Source: Streptomyces fungicidicus
Lineage (GTDB): Bacteria; Actinomycetota; Actinomycetes; Streptomycetales; Streptomycetaceae
NCBI RefSeq assembly: GCF_003665435.1
Contig: NZ_CP023407.1
Coordinates: forward strand, 3,472,001 to 3,536,000
Direction of reading: 5' to 3'
Length of the DNA stretch: 64,000 nucleotides
Shown: one piece after another, positions 35,770 through 45,800 of the stretch
Position numbering within the stretch: position 1 is the first letter of the stretch
Layout: every line of letters starts with the position of its first letter
Program-made: the position numbers and the translations under genes
Notes under the pieces: model-generated
Databases searched by the model: none
The model's input: only the letters and a program-made list of their open reading frames with translations
Told to the model about the DNA's origin: nothing

Positions 35770-37449
35770 TCACCCCAGGAGACCACCCACCAGCCCCCGG
35801 TCCTCGGAGGTACCGCCGCTGCCCCCGCCCGGGCCCCCGTCGCCGCCGGAGCCGCCGCCGGACGTGCCTCCCGTGGTGCTGCCACCGCCCGAGGTCGGAC
35901 CGGAGCTGGTGCTCGGCGCCTGACCGGCCGGGGAGGACTGCTGCGGCGGGGCCTGACCGGCACTGCCCTGGGTCTGGCTGGGCGCGCCGGTGACCGCACC
36001 GGCGCCCTGGGTCGCCCCGGGGGTCGTGGCGCCGGCGGACGGACTCGCCGTACCCGAAGTGGCGCCCTGGGTGGGCGAGGTGGAGGCGGACGGGGTCCGC
36101 TTCTCCTTCTGCCGCGCGCCGGACTCCTCCGGCAGCGGGGAACCGGGAAGCTCGTTGCGCGGGGCCTCGCCGGGCCCCGGCACGACCACGCGGTCGGCGT
36201 CCCGGACGGCGCCGCCGAGCAGCGAGCCGATCAGCATGCTCAGCCCGCACACCACGAACGTGACGAGCGCGCCGCGCCGCAGGACGTACTGGCGCAGCTC
36301 CCAGATGTCGGCGCGCGGTCCGAGCCGGCGCCAGGCCCCGCCGGCGAGCCGGCCGTCCACGGAGTAGACCGGGGCGCCCGCGATGATCAGCGGCGACCAG
36401 GCGGCGAGGTAGATGATGTCCGGCGCCTCGTAGGCGGGGACGCTCTTCCAGCTGACGGTGACCAGCAGCGCCGCGGAGAGCGCCGCCCCGACGCCCGCGG
36501 CCACCCGCTGCCAGCAGCCGAGGACGGTCAGGACCCCGACGACGATCTGCGCGAAGGCGATGGCCAGCCCGGCGCCGATGGGGTGCTCCAGGGCGAACTG
36601 GCGCAGCGGCTCGGCGACTTCCCAGGGGTGCAGGGCGCGCAGCCACTTCACCATGGAGCCGCGCTCGCCGCCGTCGAAGTAGAGCGGGTCGCAGAGCTTG
36701 CTCATCCCGGCGTAGACGGAGATGCCGCCGAGGAAGACGCGCAGCGGGAGCAGGACGACGCCGAGGTTCATCCGGCGGCCGGGGTAGTACGCGTGCCGGG
36801 CCGGGTCCTCGCCGTGCCGCCTGCCACGCCTGCCGGTGCCCTCGGACCGGTCGTCGTACCCGTCGTCGTACGCGGGGTCGTACGCCGGGTCGTGGTGACC
36901 GGCGTAGCCGGGTTCGTCGTCGGCGCTGCCGACGGTGCGCATCGGGGGCAGCAGGGGCCCGTCGGCGGGGCGGCGCTGGGCGCCGACGAACGGGGTGGGG
37001 ATGGGCTGGGTGTCCGGGCCGTCGTCGGGGTCGTATCCGGTGCCGGGGTGCGGCATGGCCTGGGTGGCCCAGGCGTCGCCGGGCCGCTCGTCGGCGTGCC
37101 GTACGCCTTCGTGCCGTACGGCCTGGAGCAGCCGGTGGGCGCCGGTGTCGTCGGGCGCGGACCTGCCGGTCCAGACGACCGGCCGGCGGCGGGCGGTCTG
37201 GCCGGGCGTGCCCACGGTGGTGACCACCGGGATGCGGGCGGTGTCCTCGGCGGCACTCGGGTGCCGTGCGATCCGCGGCGAGTGGGCGCGCCGCGCCGAG
37301 GCGCCCAGCTGTACGCGGAAGCTGGCGTGATTGACGATGATCTGCGCCGGATCGCTCGGCACCTTCACCATGCTCAGCGCGGGAGCGTCGTCGAGTCCCG
37401 ACGAGCGGTCCCCCGTGGGTGTGCGGGGTGTTCTGGTGTCCACACTCAT
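35770..37449 (-). CDS. DoxX family membrane protein with long disordered tails
   Basis: The 559-residue protein has a disordered N-terminal 220 residues (many Asp, Pro and Arg). A DoxX domain with about four membrane helices follows (VVLLPLRVFLGGISVYAGMSKL, GAGLAIAFAQIVVGVLTVLG, AALSAALLVTVSW, FVVCGLSMLIGSLLG). The last 120 residues are a Thr/Ser/Gly/Pro-rich tail, probably outside the cell. DoxX proteins act in thiol and oxidative-stress complexes with SodA and SseA in mycobacteria; that role is only a suggestion here. Confidence 0.85.
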   Translation of the reverse strand: MSVDTRTPRTPTGDRSSGLDDAPALSMVKVPSDPAQIIVNHASFRVQLGASARRAHSPRIARHPSAAEDTARIPVVTTVGTPGQTARRRPVVWTGRSAPDDTGAHRLLQAVRHEGVRHADERPGDAWATQAMPHPGTGYDPDDGPDTQPIPTPFVGAQRRPADGPLLPPMRTVGSADDEPGYAGHHDPAYDPAYDDGYDDRSEGTGRRGRRHGEDPARHAYYPGRRMNLGVVLLPLRVFLGGISVYAGMSKLCDPLYFDGGERGSMVKWLRALHPWEVAEPLRQFALEHPIGAGLAIAFAQIVVGVLTVLGCWQRVAAGVGAALSAALLVTVSWKSVPAYEAPDIIYLAAWSPLIIAGAPVYSVDGRLAGGAWRRLGPRADIWELRQYVLRRGALVTFVVCGLSMLIGSLLGGAVRDADRVVVPGPGEAPRNELPGSPLPEESGARQKEKRTPSASTSPTQGATSGTASPSAGATTPGATQGAGAVTGAPSQTQGSAGQAPPQQSSPAGQAPSTSSGPTSGGGSTTGGTSGGGSGGDGGPGGGSGGTSEDRGLVGGLLG

Positions 37450-37590
37450 CTAACCGAGTGACAAGGCGTTAGGACACTGCCTTGACCCGCCGGAAGTGTC
37501 CGGACCGCGTCAAGCCGGTCCGGACCACCCGGAACTCCCCGTGCGGGTGACCGCGGGGAACGCGCGTTCGCCCCCGCGGCTGGGCGAGGG

Positions 37591-38532
37591 TCACGCCCGG
37601 CGGCGCGCCGCCTCGTACAGCACGATGCCCGCCGCCACACCGGCGTTCAGCGACTCGGTGCCGCCCGGCATCGGGATCCGCACCCGGTGGTCGCAGGTCT
37701 CGCCGACCAGCCGGGAGAGTCCCTTGCCCTCACTGCCCACGACGATGACGACGGGCCCGTCCAGGGCGGCCAGCGAGCCCAGCTCGGCCTCCCCGTCCGC
37801 GGCGAGGCCGACGACGGTGATGCCGGCCTTCTTGTACGCCTCCAGCGCGCGCGTCAGATTGGTGGCGCGGGCGACGGGCGTACGGGCCGCCGCGCCGGCG
37901 GACGTCTTCCAGGCGCCGGCGGTCATCCCGGCGGCCCGCCGCTCCGGCACGACGACGCCGTGGCCGCCGAACGCGGAGACGGACCGGACGACGGCGCCGA
38001 GGTTGCGCGGGTCGGTGACGCCGTCGAGGGCGACGATCAGCGGGTCCTGGCCCTCGTCGTGCGCGGCGACGAGGTCCTCGGGGTGCGCGTACTCGTACGG
38101 CGGGACCTGGAGCACCAGACCCTGGTGGTTCAGGCCGTTCGTCATGCGGTCGAGTTCGGGGCGCGGCGCCTCCATGAGGTTGATGCCGCCGCGCTCGGCC
38201 GCGAGCTGGAGCGCCTCGCGCACCCGCTCGTCGTTGTCGATGAACTGCTGGACGTAGAGCGTGGACGCGGGCACGCCCTCGCGCAGCGCCTCGACGACCG
38301 AGTTGCGGCCGACGACGAGCTCGGAGGCCGAGCGGCCCCCGCCGCGCCGCTGCTGCGGGCGGCCGCCCTGGGCGCGGCGCACCTTCGCCTGCGCGGCGCG
38401 CTGCTTGGCGTGCCCCTTGCGCATCTCGGCGGGCGGCGTCGGCCCCTTGCCTTCCAGGCCCCGGCGCCGCTGGCCGCCGCTGCCGACCTGCGCGCCCTTC
38501 TTGCCGGACATGCGGCGGTTGTTCGCGGCCAT
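37591..38532 (-). CDS. rlmB: 23S rRNA (guanosine-2'-O-)-methyltransferase RlmB
   Basis: This SpoU/TrmH-family SAM-dependent RNA methyltransferase of 313 residues has the knot motifs [30 protein letters not shown] and [20 protein letters not shown]. An N-terminal Arg/Lys/Gly-rich extension of about 65 residues precedes an L30e-like substrate domain. It is predicted to modify the ribosomal P-loop (G2251 in E. coli numbering). It lies 121 bases downstream of cysS on the same strand, as in most actinomycetes. Confidence 0.93.
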   Translation of the reverse strand: MAANNRRMSGKKGAQVGSGGQRRRGLEGKGPTPPAEMRKGHAKQRAAQAKVRRAQGGRPQQRRGGGRSASELVVGRNSVVEALREGVPASTLYVQQFIDNDERVREALQLAAERGGINLMEAPRPELDRMTNGLNHQGLVLQVPPYEYAHPEDLVAAHDEGQDPLIVALDGVTDPRNLGAVVRSVSAFGGHGVVVPERRAAGMTAGAWKTSAGAAARTPVARATNLTRALEAYKKAGITVVGLAADGEAELGSLAALDGPVVIVVGSEGKGLSRLVGETCDHRVRIPMPGGTESLNAGVAAGIVLYEAARRRA

Positions 38533-38653
38533 GAGGTATCCGTCTCCGTGAAGTCGTGGGTGGTGCGTGTGTGCGTACGTCTGTGAAGTGTGCCGCCCGG
38601 AGGCCCGGACGGCACAGTCGATCTTCGTCGCCGGGGCCCCGCGGCCCCGGATC

Positions 38654-40054
38654 TCAGCGCGGGCCGAGGCTCCAGCGCGGCCCCTGCGGGCCGTCCTCGA
38701 TCACCAGGCCGGACTGGTTGAGCTGGTCGCGGATGGCGTCCGCGGTGGGCCAGTCCTTGCGCGCCCGGGCGGCCTCGCGCTGGTCGAGGACCATCCGGAC
38801 GAGGGTGTCGACGGCGCCGTGGAGGTCCTGGCCGCGGTCGCTCTCGCCGGCCCAGTGCGGGTCCAGCGGGTCGAGGCCGAGCACGCCGAGCATGGCGCGG
38901 ACCTCGGCGAGACGGGCGACCGCCTCCTCCTTGTCGTCGGCGGCCAGCGCGCTGTTGCCCTGCCGGACGGTGGTGTGCACGACGGCGAGCGCCTGCGGGA
39001 CGCCCATGTCGTCGTCCATCGCCTCGGCGAACGCGGGGGGCACCTCGGCGGCGGGTTCGACGACGCCCCCGGCCTTCTCCACCACGCGCTGCACGAAGCC
39101 CTCGATCCGCGCGAACGCGGACTCGGCCTCGCGCAGGGCCTCCTCGCTGTACTCGATCATCGACCGGTAGTGCGGGGTGCCGAGGTAGTAGCGCAGCACG
39201 ACGGGCCGCCAGTGCTTGACCATCTCGGAGACCAGGACGCTGTTGCCGAGCGACTTCGACATCTTCTCGCCGGCCATGGTGACCCAGGCGTTGTGCACCC
39301 AGTACCGGGCGAACTCGTCGCCGTAGGCCTTGGCCTGGGCGATCTCGTTCTCGTGGTGCGGGAAGATCAGGTCGAGGCCGCCGCCGTGGATGTCGAAGGC
39401 GCTGCCGAGGTACTTGTGCGCCATCGCCGAGCACTCCAGGTGCCAGCCGGGGCGCCCGCGGCCCCACGGCGTCTCCCAGCTCGGCTCGCCGGGCTTGGCC
39501 GCCTTCCACATGGCGAAGTCGCGCGGGTCCCGCTTGCCGGTCTCGCCCTCGCCGGACGGCTGGAGCAGGTTGTCGAGCTCCTGGTTGGACAGCTCCAGGT
39601 ACTCCGGGAACGAGGCGACGGCGAAGTACACGTTGCCGTCGGCCTCGTAGGCATGCCCGCGCTCGATGAGGCCGCGCATCATCTCGACCATCTCGGTGAT
39701 GTGGCCGGTGGCGCGCGGCTCGTAGGTGGGCGGCAGGCAGCCGAGGGCGTCGTAGCCGTTGGTGAAGGCGCGCTCGTTCTCGAAGCCGATGGACCACCAG
39801 GGGCGGTTCTGCTCGGCGGACTTGGCGATGATCTTGTCGTCGATGTCGGTGACGTTGCGGATGAACGTCACCGCCAGGCCGCGGTACTCGAACCAGCGGC
39901 GCATGATGTCGAAGTTCAGGCCGGACCGGATGTGCCCGATGTGGGGCGCGGCCTGCACGGTGGCGCCACACAGGTAGATCGAGACGCAACCCGGCTGGAG
40001 CGGGGTGAAGTCACGGATCTGCCGGGCGCTGGTGTCGTACAGGCGAATAGTCAC
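38654..40054 (-). CDS. cysS: Cysteinyl-tRNA synthetase
   Basis: The 466-residue class I aminoacyl-tRNA synthetase has HIGH as [15 protein letters not shown] as [10 protein letters not shown] and the zinc ligands around YLCGATVQ and WHLECSAM. The start is a GTG at 40054. On the minus strand TACCCT ends 6 bases before it and no Shine-Dalgarno is present, which suggests a leaderless message. The rlmB gene follows. Confidence 0.97.
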   Translation of the reverse strand: MTIRLYDTSARQIRDFTPLQPGCVSIYLCGATVQAAPHIGHIRSGLNFDIMRRWFEYRGLAVTFIRNVTDIDDKIIAKSAEQNRPWWSIGFENERAFTNGYDALGCLPPTYEPRATGHITEMVEMMRGLIERGHAYEADGNVYFAVASFPEYLELSNQELDNLLQPSGEGETGKRDPRDFAMWKAAKPGEPSWETPWGRGRPGWHLECSAMAHKYLGSAFDIHGGGLDLIFPHHENEIAQAKAYGDEFARYWVHNAWVTMAGEKMSKSLGNSVLVSEMVKHWRPVVLRYYLGTPHYRSMIEYSEEALREAESAFARIEGFVQRVVEKAGGVVEPAAEVPPAFAEAMDDDMGVPQALAVVHTTVRQGNSALAADDKEEAVARLAEVRAMLGVLGLDPLDPHWAGESDRGQDLHGAVDTLVRMVLDQREAARARKDWPTADAIRDQLNQSGLVIEDGPQGPRWSLGPR

Positions 40055-40154
40055 GACACCAGGGTAGTGGGCGCGGGGCGGTGCGCGGTGCCCGCCGCTC
40101 CATCGGGGGCGATCGCCCCGCGCGGGCCGGCCGGGGGCCCGCGCGGCCGCGCGG

Positions 40155-40180
40155 CGGAGCCGTGTACCGGCACGGCTCCG
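40155..40180 (-). terminator. Terminator after ispF
   Basis: The 10-base arms CGGAGCCGTG and CACGGCTCCG around TACCGG lie 22 bases after the ispF stop codon. Confidence 0.75.
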
Positions 40181-40201
40181 CGCGCTCCCGTACGGGGGCG
40201 C

Positions 40202-40696
40202 TCACCCCTCGGCGACCACCAGCGCGGTGGCCACCGCCATGAGTCCCTCGTCCCTGCCGGGGAAGCCCAGGCCGTCGGTCGTCGCGCCGGAGACCGAGAC
40301 CGGGGCGCCCGCCGCCTCCGAGAGGAGCTTCTGGGCCTCGTCCCGCCGCTTGCCGATCTTGGGGCGGGGGCCGACCACCTGTACGGCGACGTTGCCGATC
40401 CGGAAGCCGGCCTGCCGGACGATGCGCGCGGCCTCGGTGAGCAGGGTGACGCCCGACGCGCCGGACCACTCGGGGCGGCCGGTGCCGAAGTGCTGTCCCA
40501 GGTCGCCGAGGCCGGCGGCGGAGAAGAGGGCGTTGCAGGCGGCGTGGGCGACGACGTCCGCGTCGGAGTGGCCGGCCAGGCCGGGGCCCTCGCCCTCCCA
40601 CTTCAGGCCGGCGCACCACAGCTCCCGGCCTTCCTCGAAGGCGTGGATGTCGGTGCCGATGCCTACGCGGGGCAGGGGGTACGGCTCAGAAGCCAT
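40202..40696 (-). CDS. ispF: 2-C-methyl-D-erythritol 2,4-cyclodiphosphate synthase
   Basis: IspF makes the cyclic diphosphate of the MEP isoprenoid pathway. The 164-residue protein shows the zinc ligands in GTDIHAF and [11 protein letters not shown] and the trimer-type C-terminus [14 protein letters not shown]. It overlaps the end of ispD by 11 bases, so the two are translationally coupled. Confidence 0.96.
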   Translation of the reverse strand: MASEPYPLPRVGIGTDIHAFEEGRELWCAGLKWEGEGPGLAGHSDADVVAHAACNALFSAAGLGDLGQHFGTGRPEWSGASGVTLLTEAARIVRQAGFRIGNVAVQVVGPRPKIGKRRDEAQKLLSEAAGAPVSVSGATTDGLGFPGRDEGLMAVATALVVAEG

Positions 40697-41459
40697 CGTT
40701 GAGCCTCCTGCGGGCCAGGACCGCCTCGGCGAGGACCAGGTCGAGCGGGCGGGTGACCTTGAAGGCCTCCTCGTGCCCGGGGACCGTGACGACGGTGAGT
40801 CCGAGCTGTTCGACCATGCTCGCGTCGTCGGTGACGTCGTCCTTCACCGTCTCGTGCGCGCGCACGAGGGCGGCCCGGTCGAAGCCCTGCGGGGTCTGCA
40901 CCGCCCGCAGCAGCGACCGGTCGGGGGTGGCGACCACGGGCTCCGGCTCGTCCGGGCCGGCGGGCGCGACCTGCTTGACGGTGTCGGCGAGCGGCAGCGC
41001 GGGCACGACGGCGGGCGCGCCGTCGCGTACGGCCTCGATGACCGCGTCGACGGTGTCGACCGGGACCAGCGGGCGGGCCGCGTCGTGCACCAGGACGATG
41101 TCGTAGCCGGGCGGCAGCGCGTCCAGGCCGAGCTTCACGGACTCCTGGCGGCTCTCACCCCCGGGGACCACCAGGAAGTCGGTGCGGTCGGGCAGCGCGT
41201 GCGATTCGAGCAGCGACTTCACCTCGGCGGCGCCGTCGGGCGGGGCCACGACGACGACCAGGGAGACGGCGCGGGAATCGGCCATCGCGCGGACGGCGTG
41301 GATGAGCATGGGCGTGCCGCCCAGCGCGCGGAGCGCCTTGGGGGCGCCCGGTCCGAGGCGGACACCCCGGCCGGCGGCCGGGATCACGGCGGCCGTGCGG
41401 ACGGTCGTACGGCCGGGCGCGGGGCTCGGCGACGGCGGGGGGAGCGGATCGGCAGACAT
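40686..41459 (-). CDS. ispD: 2-C-methyl-D-erythritol 4-phosphate cytidylyltransferase
   Basis: IspD couples CTP to methylerythritol phosphate. The 257-residue protein has a 20-residue Pro-rich extension, then [20 protein letters not shown] (CTP loop), [11 protein letters not shown] and [17 protein letters not shown]. It precedes ispF and follows carD, an order common in actinobacteria. A 347-base gap to carD makes its own promoter likely. Confidence 0.95.
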   Translation of the reverse strand: MSADPLPPPSPSPAPGRTTVRTAAVIPAAGRGVRLGPGAPKALRALGGTPMLIHAVRAMADSRAVSLVVVVAPPDGAAEVKSLLESHALPDRTDFLVVPGGESRQESVKLGLDALPPGYDIVLVHDAARPLVPVDTVDAVIEAVRDGAPAVVPALPLADTVKQVAPAGPDEPEPVVATPDRSLLRAVQTPQGFDRAALVRAHETVKDDVTDDASMVEQLGLTVVTVPGHEEAFKVTRPLDLVLAEAVLARRRLNDGF

Positions 41460-41806
41460 CGGTTCCTGTCAGGTTTGTGTGCTCGGCCTACGTGGGTATG
41501 GCCTGGGCGTACCCCCTGCTCCCGGAGCGGGGGCAGTGCCGGGCGTTCCGCCTCGACCAGCCCCTTCCGTGATTCTGGTCGAGTCGACCGCCCGGGCCCG
41601 GCACGCCAGGGGTGGGGACGTGAGTGATGACACATTCCCCGGTGTGACGCAAGTGCAGCGTACGAAAGGCGTGCGGGTATCCGCGGGTACGAACATGCCG
41701 CAGCGCCCGGCGACGTCCTTGACGTCATCGGGCACCGCGGCATTTCGATGCACTGAGGAGGAGTTCCCGAGCCCTCGGGTTCTCCAGCCCCTAGGACCGG
41801 CAGGTC
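41460..41806. other. carD-ispD spacer, no gene seen
   Basis: This 347-base stretch contains an inverted repeat CTCGACCA (41552-41559) / TGGTCGAG (41576-41583) and a GC-rich imperfect hairpin near 41510. It may hold the carD terminator and the ispD promoter. A 94-codon minus-strand frame across it has poor codon use and no Shine-Dalgarno and is not taken as a gene. Confidence 0.5.
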
Positions 41807-42289
41807 TCAGGAGGCGAGAACCTCGTCGAGCAGGGCCTCGGCCTTGTCCTCGTTGGTGTTCTCCGCGAGGGCGAGCTCGCTGACCAGGATCTGACGCGCC
41901 TTGGCGAGCATGCGCTTCTCACCGGCGGAGAGTCCACGCTCACGCTCACGACGCCACAGGTCACGCACGACTTCCGCGACCTTGATGACATCGCCCGAGG
42001 CGAGCTTCTCGAGATTTGCCTTGTAACGACGGGACCAATTCGTGGGCTCCTCCGCGTACGGTGCGCGCAGCACCTCGAAGACCCGGTCCAGCCCGTCCTG
42101 ACCGACCACATCACGTACGCCGACGAACTCCGCATTGTCCGCTGGCACACGTACCGTCAGGTCACCCTGGGCGACCTTCAGCACCAAGTAGGTCTTGTCC
42201 ACGCCTTTGATCTGGCGAGTTTCGATTGCCTCGATCAGCGCGGCCCCGTGATGGGGATAGACCACGGTGTCGCCAACCTTGAACGTCAT
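41807..42289 (-). CDS. carD: CarD family RNA polymerase-binding regulator
   Basis: The 160-residue protein binds the RNA polymerase beta subunit through its N-terminal RID/Tudor domain ([20 protein letters not shown]). Its helical C-terminus ([20 protein letters not shown]) touches promoter DNA near the -10 edge and stabilises open complexes, especially at rRNA promoters. The length and both domains match mycobacterial CarD. The ATG follows GGAAGGGG. Confidence 0.96.
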   Translation of the reverse strand: MTFKVGDTVVYPHHGAALIEAIETRQIKGVDKTYLVLKVAQGDLTVRVPADNAEFVGVRDVVGQDGLDRVFEVLRAPYAEEPTNWSRRYKANLEKLASGDVIKVAEVVRDLWRRERERGLSAGEKRMLAKARQILVSELALAENTNEDKAEALLDEVLAS

Positions 42290-42317
42290 GTGACAGGTAC
42301 CCCTTCCGTGGCTATCC

Positions 42318-42346
42318 AGGGTAACACGGATACGGCGTCTTCTGAA
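42318..42346 (-). promoter_or_regulatory. Likely carD promoter
   Basis: On the minus strand TTCAGA (42346-42341), a 17-base spacer and TACCCT (42323-42318) give a fair vegetative promoter with a leader of about 22 bases before the carD ATG. Confidence 0.55.
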
Positions 42347-42898
42347 TGGCGTTTTCGCAGGTCAGGGCCATTCTCGGGGCTTGACAACAGCAACAGGAAC
42401 GTGCTGCGGACGCCTAGCGGAAGCAGGTATTCGCAGGTCGGAGCGGCTCTCCGGGGCGAGTGAAACGCGTACGTTACACGCATCCGGAGCCCCCCACGAA
42501 CGGTCGAACATCCCCAAATGTCCGGTTCCAAGTGCTCGAGTTCCGCTACTCCGTTCGGTGCGGCGACCCGGGTTCCGGCCGATTCCGGAATTGATCACAC
42601 GGTGTGAGGATGACCGGCGGGGTGATCAATTCCGGAGCGCCCCGCTCATTCCTTCACGGGAAATACGCGATCACTATGGGAATGGCGTGGGAGTACGGCA
42701 CCTAAGTGACCCAAGTGACTGGTGAGTCACTTGTGACTCATGAGGCCGGGAGGCTTCTGTCGCGACTCCTGCGTGACTCCCGCCGACCTCCGGGGAGGGA
42801 GTGACGCGCGGCCGGGGCAGGCCTTCCCGGGGGAACCACCGGCGTTCTGGGGAGGGTCGGGTGCGGCAGCGCGGGAACGGCTCGGTAACCTGAGGCCG
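42347..42898. other. Long non-coding region with three inverted-repeat clusters
   Basis: No credible gene lies here. GTGAAACG/CGTTACAC (42460-42479) is a near-perfect inverted repeat. CCGGAATTGATCA (42585-42597) and its exact inverse (42623-42635) flank a 25-base loop. CAAGTGACT (42712-42720) and AGTCACTTG (42725-42733) flank GGTG inside a cluster of four GTGAC motifs (42705-42739). The region separates carD from the divergent lipoprotein gene and is less GC-rich than the coding DNA. Confidence 0.55.
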
Positions 42899-42927
42899 CT
42901 GACAGACACTTAAGGCGGCTTTATCCG
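42899..42927 (+). promoter_or_regulatory. Promoter of the lipoprotein gene
   Basis: CTGACA (42899-42904), a 17-base spacer and TATCCG (42922-42927) precede AAGGAG (42948-42953) and the GTG at 42965. Confidence 0.6.
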
Positions 42928-42964
42928 GGTCGCCCAACGCTCGAGTCAAGGAGTTGCCGCCGCC

Positions 42965-43639
42965 GTGAGCAGCAGCCTTCGACGCGGCGCCCTCGCCGCC
43001 GCCGCCATCACGTTCTCGCTCGCCTCGCTCTCCGCGTGCGCGGCCGGCAACAACGCCCAGACCCTGCAGATCCAGCCGGACAACGCGGCGACCACCGTCG
43101 GGGACATCAAGGTCCAGAACGCCGTGGTCATCACCCAGCCCGACCTGGAGTCGACGGGCCCGGCGGTGGTCTCGGCCACGCTGTTCAACGAGGGCCGCAC
43201 CGACCAGACGCTGGAGTCGGTCACCATCCCCGGCACCGGCAAGTCCGCCGAGCTCAAGCCCGCGGAGGGCGGCAGCCTCACCGTCCCGGCCGGCGGCTCG
43301 CTGATCCTCGGCGGCGAGGGCAACGCCGCCGCCGTACTGCCCAGCAGCCGTGAGGCCGTCCGGGACGGCAACGCGCAGAAGGTCACCTTCACCTTCAGCG
43401 AGACCGGTGACGTGAGCCTGCGCGCGTTCGTCTACCCGGCCGAGCGCTTCTTCGAGAAGTGGGGCCCGAGCGACGTTCCGTCCGCGCCGGGCGCGGAGCA
43501 GTCGGCGGAGCCGTCCGAGGAGCCGTCGGAGGAGAGCTCCGAGGAGCCGGCCGCCGGCACCTCGGAGGACGCCACGCCCGGCGACTCCACGGAGACCCCG
43601 TCCGACGCGTCCTCCGCCAGCGCCTCCGCCAACGACTGA
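42965..43639 (+). CDS. Lipoprotein with a copper-chaperone-like beta domain and acidic tail
   Basis: The 224-residue exported lipoprotein has the lipobox LSAC at residue 25. The middle domain (about 30-160, QIQPDNAATTVGDIKVQNAVV, LSLTVPAGGSL-like strands) resembles DUF461/PCu(A)C-type beta-sandwiches, but no Met/His copper site is obvious. The last 55 residues are an acidic Ser/Glu/Pro linker that could reach the cell wall. The GTG is preceded by AAGGAG. Confidence 0.85.
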   Translation: MSSSLRRGALAAAAITFSLASLSACAAGNNAQTLQIQPDNAATTVGDIKVQNAVVITQPDLESTGPAVVSATLFNEGRTDQTLESVTIPGTGKSAELKPAEGGSLTVPAGGSLILGGEGNAAAVLPSSREAVRDGNAQKVTFTFSETGDVSLRAFVYPAERFFEKWGPSDVPSAPGAEQSAEPSEEPSEESSEEPAAGTSEDATPGDSTETPSDASSASASAND

Positions 43640-43650
43640 CGCAGACACAG

Positions 43651-43687
43651 CCGAAGGGCGGGACCCCTGAGGGGTCCCGCCCTTCGG
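43651..43687. terminator. Bidirectional terminator, lipoprotein / phoP
   Basis: A 17-base perfect stem beginning CCGAAGGGCGGGA closes on a TGA loop between two convergent genes. Confidence 0.9.
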
Positions 43688-43742
43688 CACGTCGGGCAGC
43701 GCGATCACCCGCCGCCCAGCCCCCGCACGGGCGCACGCCGGC

Positions 43743-44423
43743 CTACGGCTCGAACTTGTACCCCAGCCCCCGCACCGTCACCAGATACCGCGGCGCCCCC
43801 GGATCCGGCTCGATCTTCGCCCGAAGCCGCTTCACATGGACGTCGAGCGTCTTGGTGTCACCGACGTAGTCCGCCCCCCACACCCGGTCGATGAGCTGCA
43901 TCCGGGTCAGCACCCGCCCGGCGTTCCGCAGCAGCATCTCCAGCAGGTCGAACTCCTTCAGCGGCAGGTCGACCTTGGTGCCGCCCACGGTGACCACGTG
44001 CCGGTCGACGTCCATCCGCACCGGCCCGGCCTCGAGAGCCGCCGGAGTGACCTCCTCCGGCTCCCCGCGCCGCCGCAGCACCGCGCGGATACGGGCGACC
44101 AGCTCCCGCGAGGAGAACGGCTTGGTGACGTAGTCGTCGGCCCCTATCTCCAGGCCCACCACCTTGTCGATCTCGCTGTCCTTGGCGGTCACCATGATGA
44201 CGGGGACATTGGAACGGCCGCGCAGCTGGCGGCAGACCTCGGTGCCCGGCAGCCCGGGCAGCATCAGGTCGAGGAGGACGAGGTCGGCGCCGTTGCGCTC
44301 GAACTCGTCGAGTCCGTCGGGCCCGGTGGTCGCGACCGCGACCTCGAAGCCCTCCTTGCGGAGCATGTACGACAGGGCGTCGGAGAAGGACTCCTCGTCC
44401 TCGACGACGAGCACTCGGGTCAC
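43743..44423 (-). CDS. phoP: Phosphate response regulator PhoP
   Basis: The 226-residue OmpR-type regulator has a receiver domain with the phospho-aspartate in DLVLLDLMLPG and the conserved TAKDSEIDKVVGLEIGADDY. A winged-helix DNA-binding domain follows (RTVRGLGYKFEP-type end). It activates phosphate-scavenging genes and represses antibiotic production under phosphate starvation. The GTG at 44423 overlaps the phoR stop codon by four bases (GTGA), so the pair is coupled. GGAGG lies 7 bases upstream. Confidence 0.96.
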   Translation of the reverse strand: MTRVLVVEDEESFSDALSYMLRKEGFEVAVATTGPDGLDEFERNGADLVLLDLMLPGLPGTEVCRQLRGRSNVPVIMVTAKDSEIDKVVGLEIGADDYVTKPFSSRELVARIRAVLRRRGEPEEVTPAALEAGPVRMDVDRHVVTVGGTKVDLPLKEFDLLEMLLRNAGRVLTRMQLIDRVWGADYVGDTKTLDVHVKRLRAKIEPDPGAPRYLVTVRGLGYKFEP

Positions 44424-45727
44424 GGAAGGACCTCCGGGGAGGGAATTTCGTACGCGGATGAATCGGAAGAGTGGGGGGATGAGTGGGACGCCCGTGCGGC
44501 CTCTCCGTCGAAGCCTCGGGTGTCGTCCCCGTGGGACAGGTCGTCCCCGTGGGACATCTGGGGGGTGCGGTCGCGGGCCGCACGGGCCTCCGGCAGCCGC
44601 AGGGTGAAGGTGGATCCCTGGCCCTCGGCGCTCCACACCGTGACCTCCCCGCCGTGCGAGGCGGCCACGTGCTTCACGATCGCGAGGCCCAGCCCCGTAC
44701 CGCCGGTGGCACGGGAGCGGGCCGGGTCGACCCGGTAGAAGCGCTCGAAGACGCGCTCCTTGTCCTTCTCGGAGATGCCGATGCCCTGGTCGGTCACCGC
44801 GATCTCGATGAGGTCCCCGCCGGGCTGGGCGACCGTACGGGCCGCGATGCCCACGCGGGTGCGGGCGGGCGAGTAGTTGACCGCGTTCTCGACGAGGTTG
44901 CCGAGCGCGGCGGCGAGCTGGCCGCGGTTGCCCCAGACGCGCAGGTCGGCGGTGCCGCCCGCGGCCATGGTGATCTCCTTGGTGCCCGCCTGGTGCCGGC
45001 AGCGGTCGACGGCCTCGGCGACCAGTTCGTCGACGCGGACCGGCTCGGCGTCCTCCAGCGGGTCGTCGTTCTGGACCCGGGAGAGGTCGATGAGTTCCTG
45101 CACCAGGTTCGTCAGCCGGGTCGCCTCGATCTGCATACGGCCGGCGAAGCGTTCCACCGCCTCGGGGTCGTCGGAGGCGTCCATCACGGCCTCGGAGAGC
45201 AGGGAGAGCGCCCCGACGGGCGTCTTGAGCTCATGGCTGACGTTGGCGACGAAGTCGCGTCGTACGGCTTCTATGCGGCGGGCCTCGGTGAGGTCCTCGA
45301 CGAGCAGCAGCACGAGCCGGGAGCCGAGCGGCGCCACCCGCGCGGACACCGCGAGGGCCTCGCCGCGTCCGGTCCCCCGGCGGGGCAGGTCCAGCTCGAC
45401 CTGCCGTATCTCACCGTCGCGCCGGGTGTCGCGGGCCATCTGCATCATGGGTTCCACCGCGAGCTTGCCGCCCCGGACCAGTCCGAGCGCGTACGCGGCG
45501 GAGCTGGCCTTGACCACGCCGTCGGCCTCGTCGAGTACGACGGCGGACGAGCGCAGCACGGACAGCACGGTGTCCACACCCGGCGGGAGCACCGGGTCCG
45601 TGTGCAGGGAGGTGCGCGTGGGGCGCCGCTGTTCGCGCTCGCTGACGCGGAACGCCAGCATGGCGATGACGCCGGTGAGCACTCCGGCGATCGCTGCCAC
45701 TGCGGCGACCGCCGCGTTCACGTCCAT
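44420..45727 (-). CDS. phoR: Phosphate sensor histidine kinase PhoR
   Basis: The 435-residue kinase has an N-terminal membrane helix (AVAAVAAIAGVLTGVIAML) followed directly by a PAS-like region. The H-box is FVANVSHELKTPVGAL, the N-box NLVENAVNYSP, and the G-boxes are VTDQGIGISEKD and GGTGLGLAIVKHV. A single short membrane segment with no extracellular sensor is usual for actinobacterial PhoR. It is transcribed away from phoU across a PHO box. Confidence 0.96.
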   Translation of the reverse strand: MDVNAAVAAVAAIAGVLTGVIAMLAFRVSEREQRRPTRTSLHTDPVLPPGVDTVLSVLRSSAVVLDEADGVVKASSAAYALGLVRGGKLAVEPMMQMARDTRRDGEIRQVELDLPRRGTGRGEALAVSARVAPLGSRLVLLLVEDLTEARRIEAVRRDFVANVSHELKTPVGALSLLSEAVMDASDDPEAVERFAGRMQIEATRLTNLVQELIDLSRVQNDDPLEDAEPVRVDELVAEAVDRCRHQAGTKEITMAAGGTADLRVWGNRGQLAAALGNLVENAVNYSPARTRVGIAARTVAQPGGDLIEIAVTDQGIGISEKDKERVFERFYRVDPARSRATGGTGLGLAIVKHVAASHGGEVTVWSAEGQGSTFTLRLPEARAARDRTPQMSHGDDLSHGDDTRGFDGEAARASHSSPHSSDSSAYEIPSPEVLP

Positions 45728-45800
45728 GCGTCCAGGTTAGGCATGGCGCGGGCGGTGCCCACAGCCGTCGGAGTGCGAGCTCGAACACTCGTCGCCCAGA

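Noticed and set aside
41469..41753. A 94-codon minus-strand frame between ispD and carD
   Set aside because: Poor codon bias, no Shine-Dalgarno and no recognisable sequence. The gap looks regulatory.
42381..42725. A 114-codon plus-strand frame upstream of the lipoprotein gene
   Set aside because: It covers several inverted repeats, shows no codon bias and does not begin near a good ribosome-binding site.
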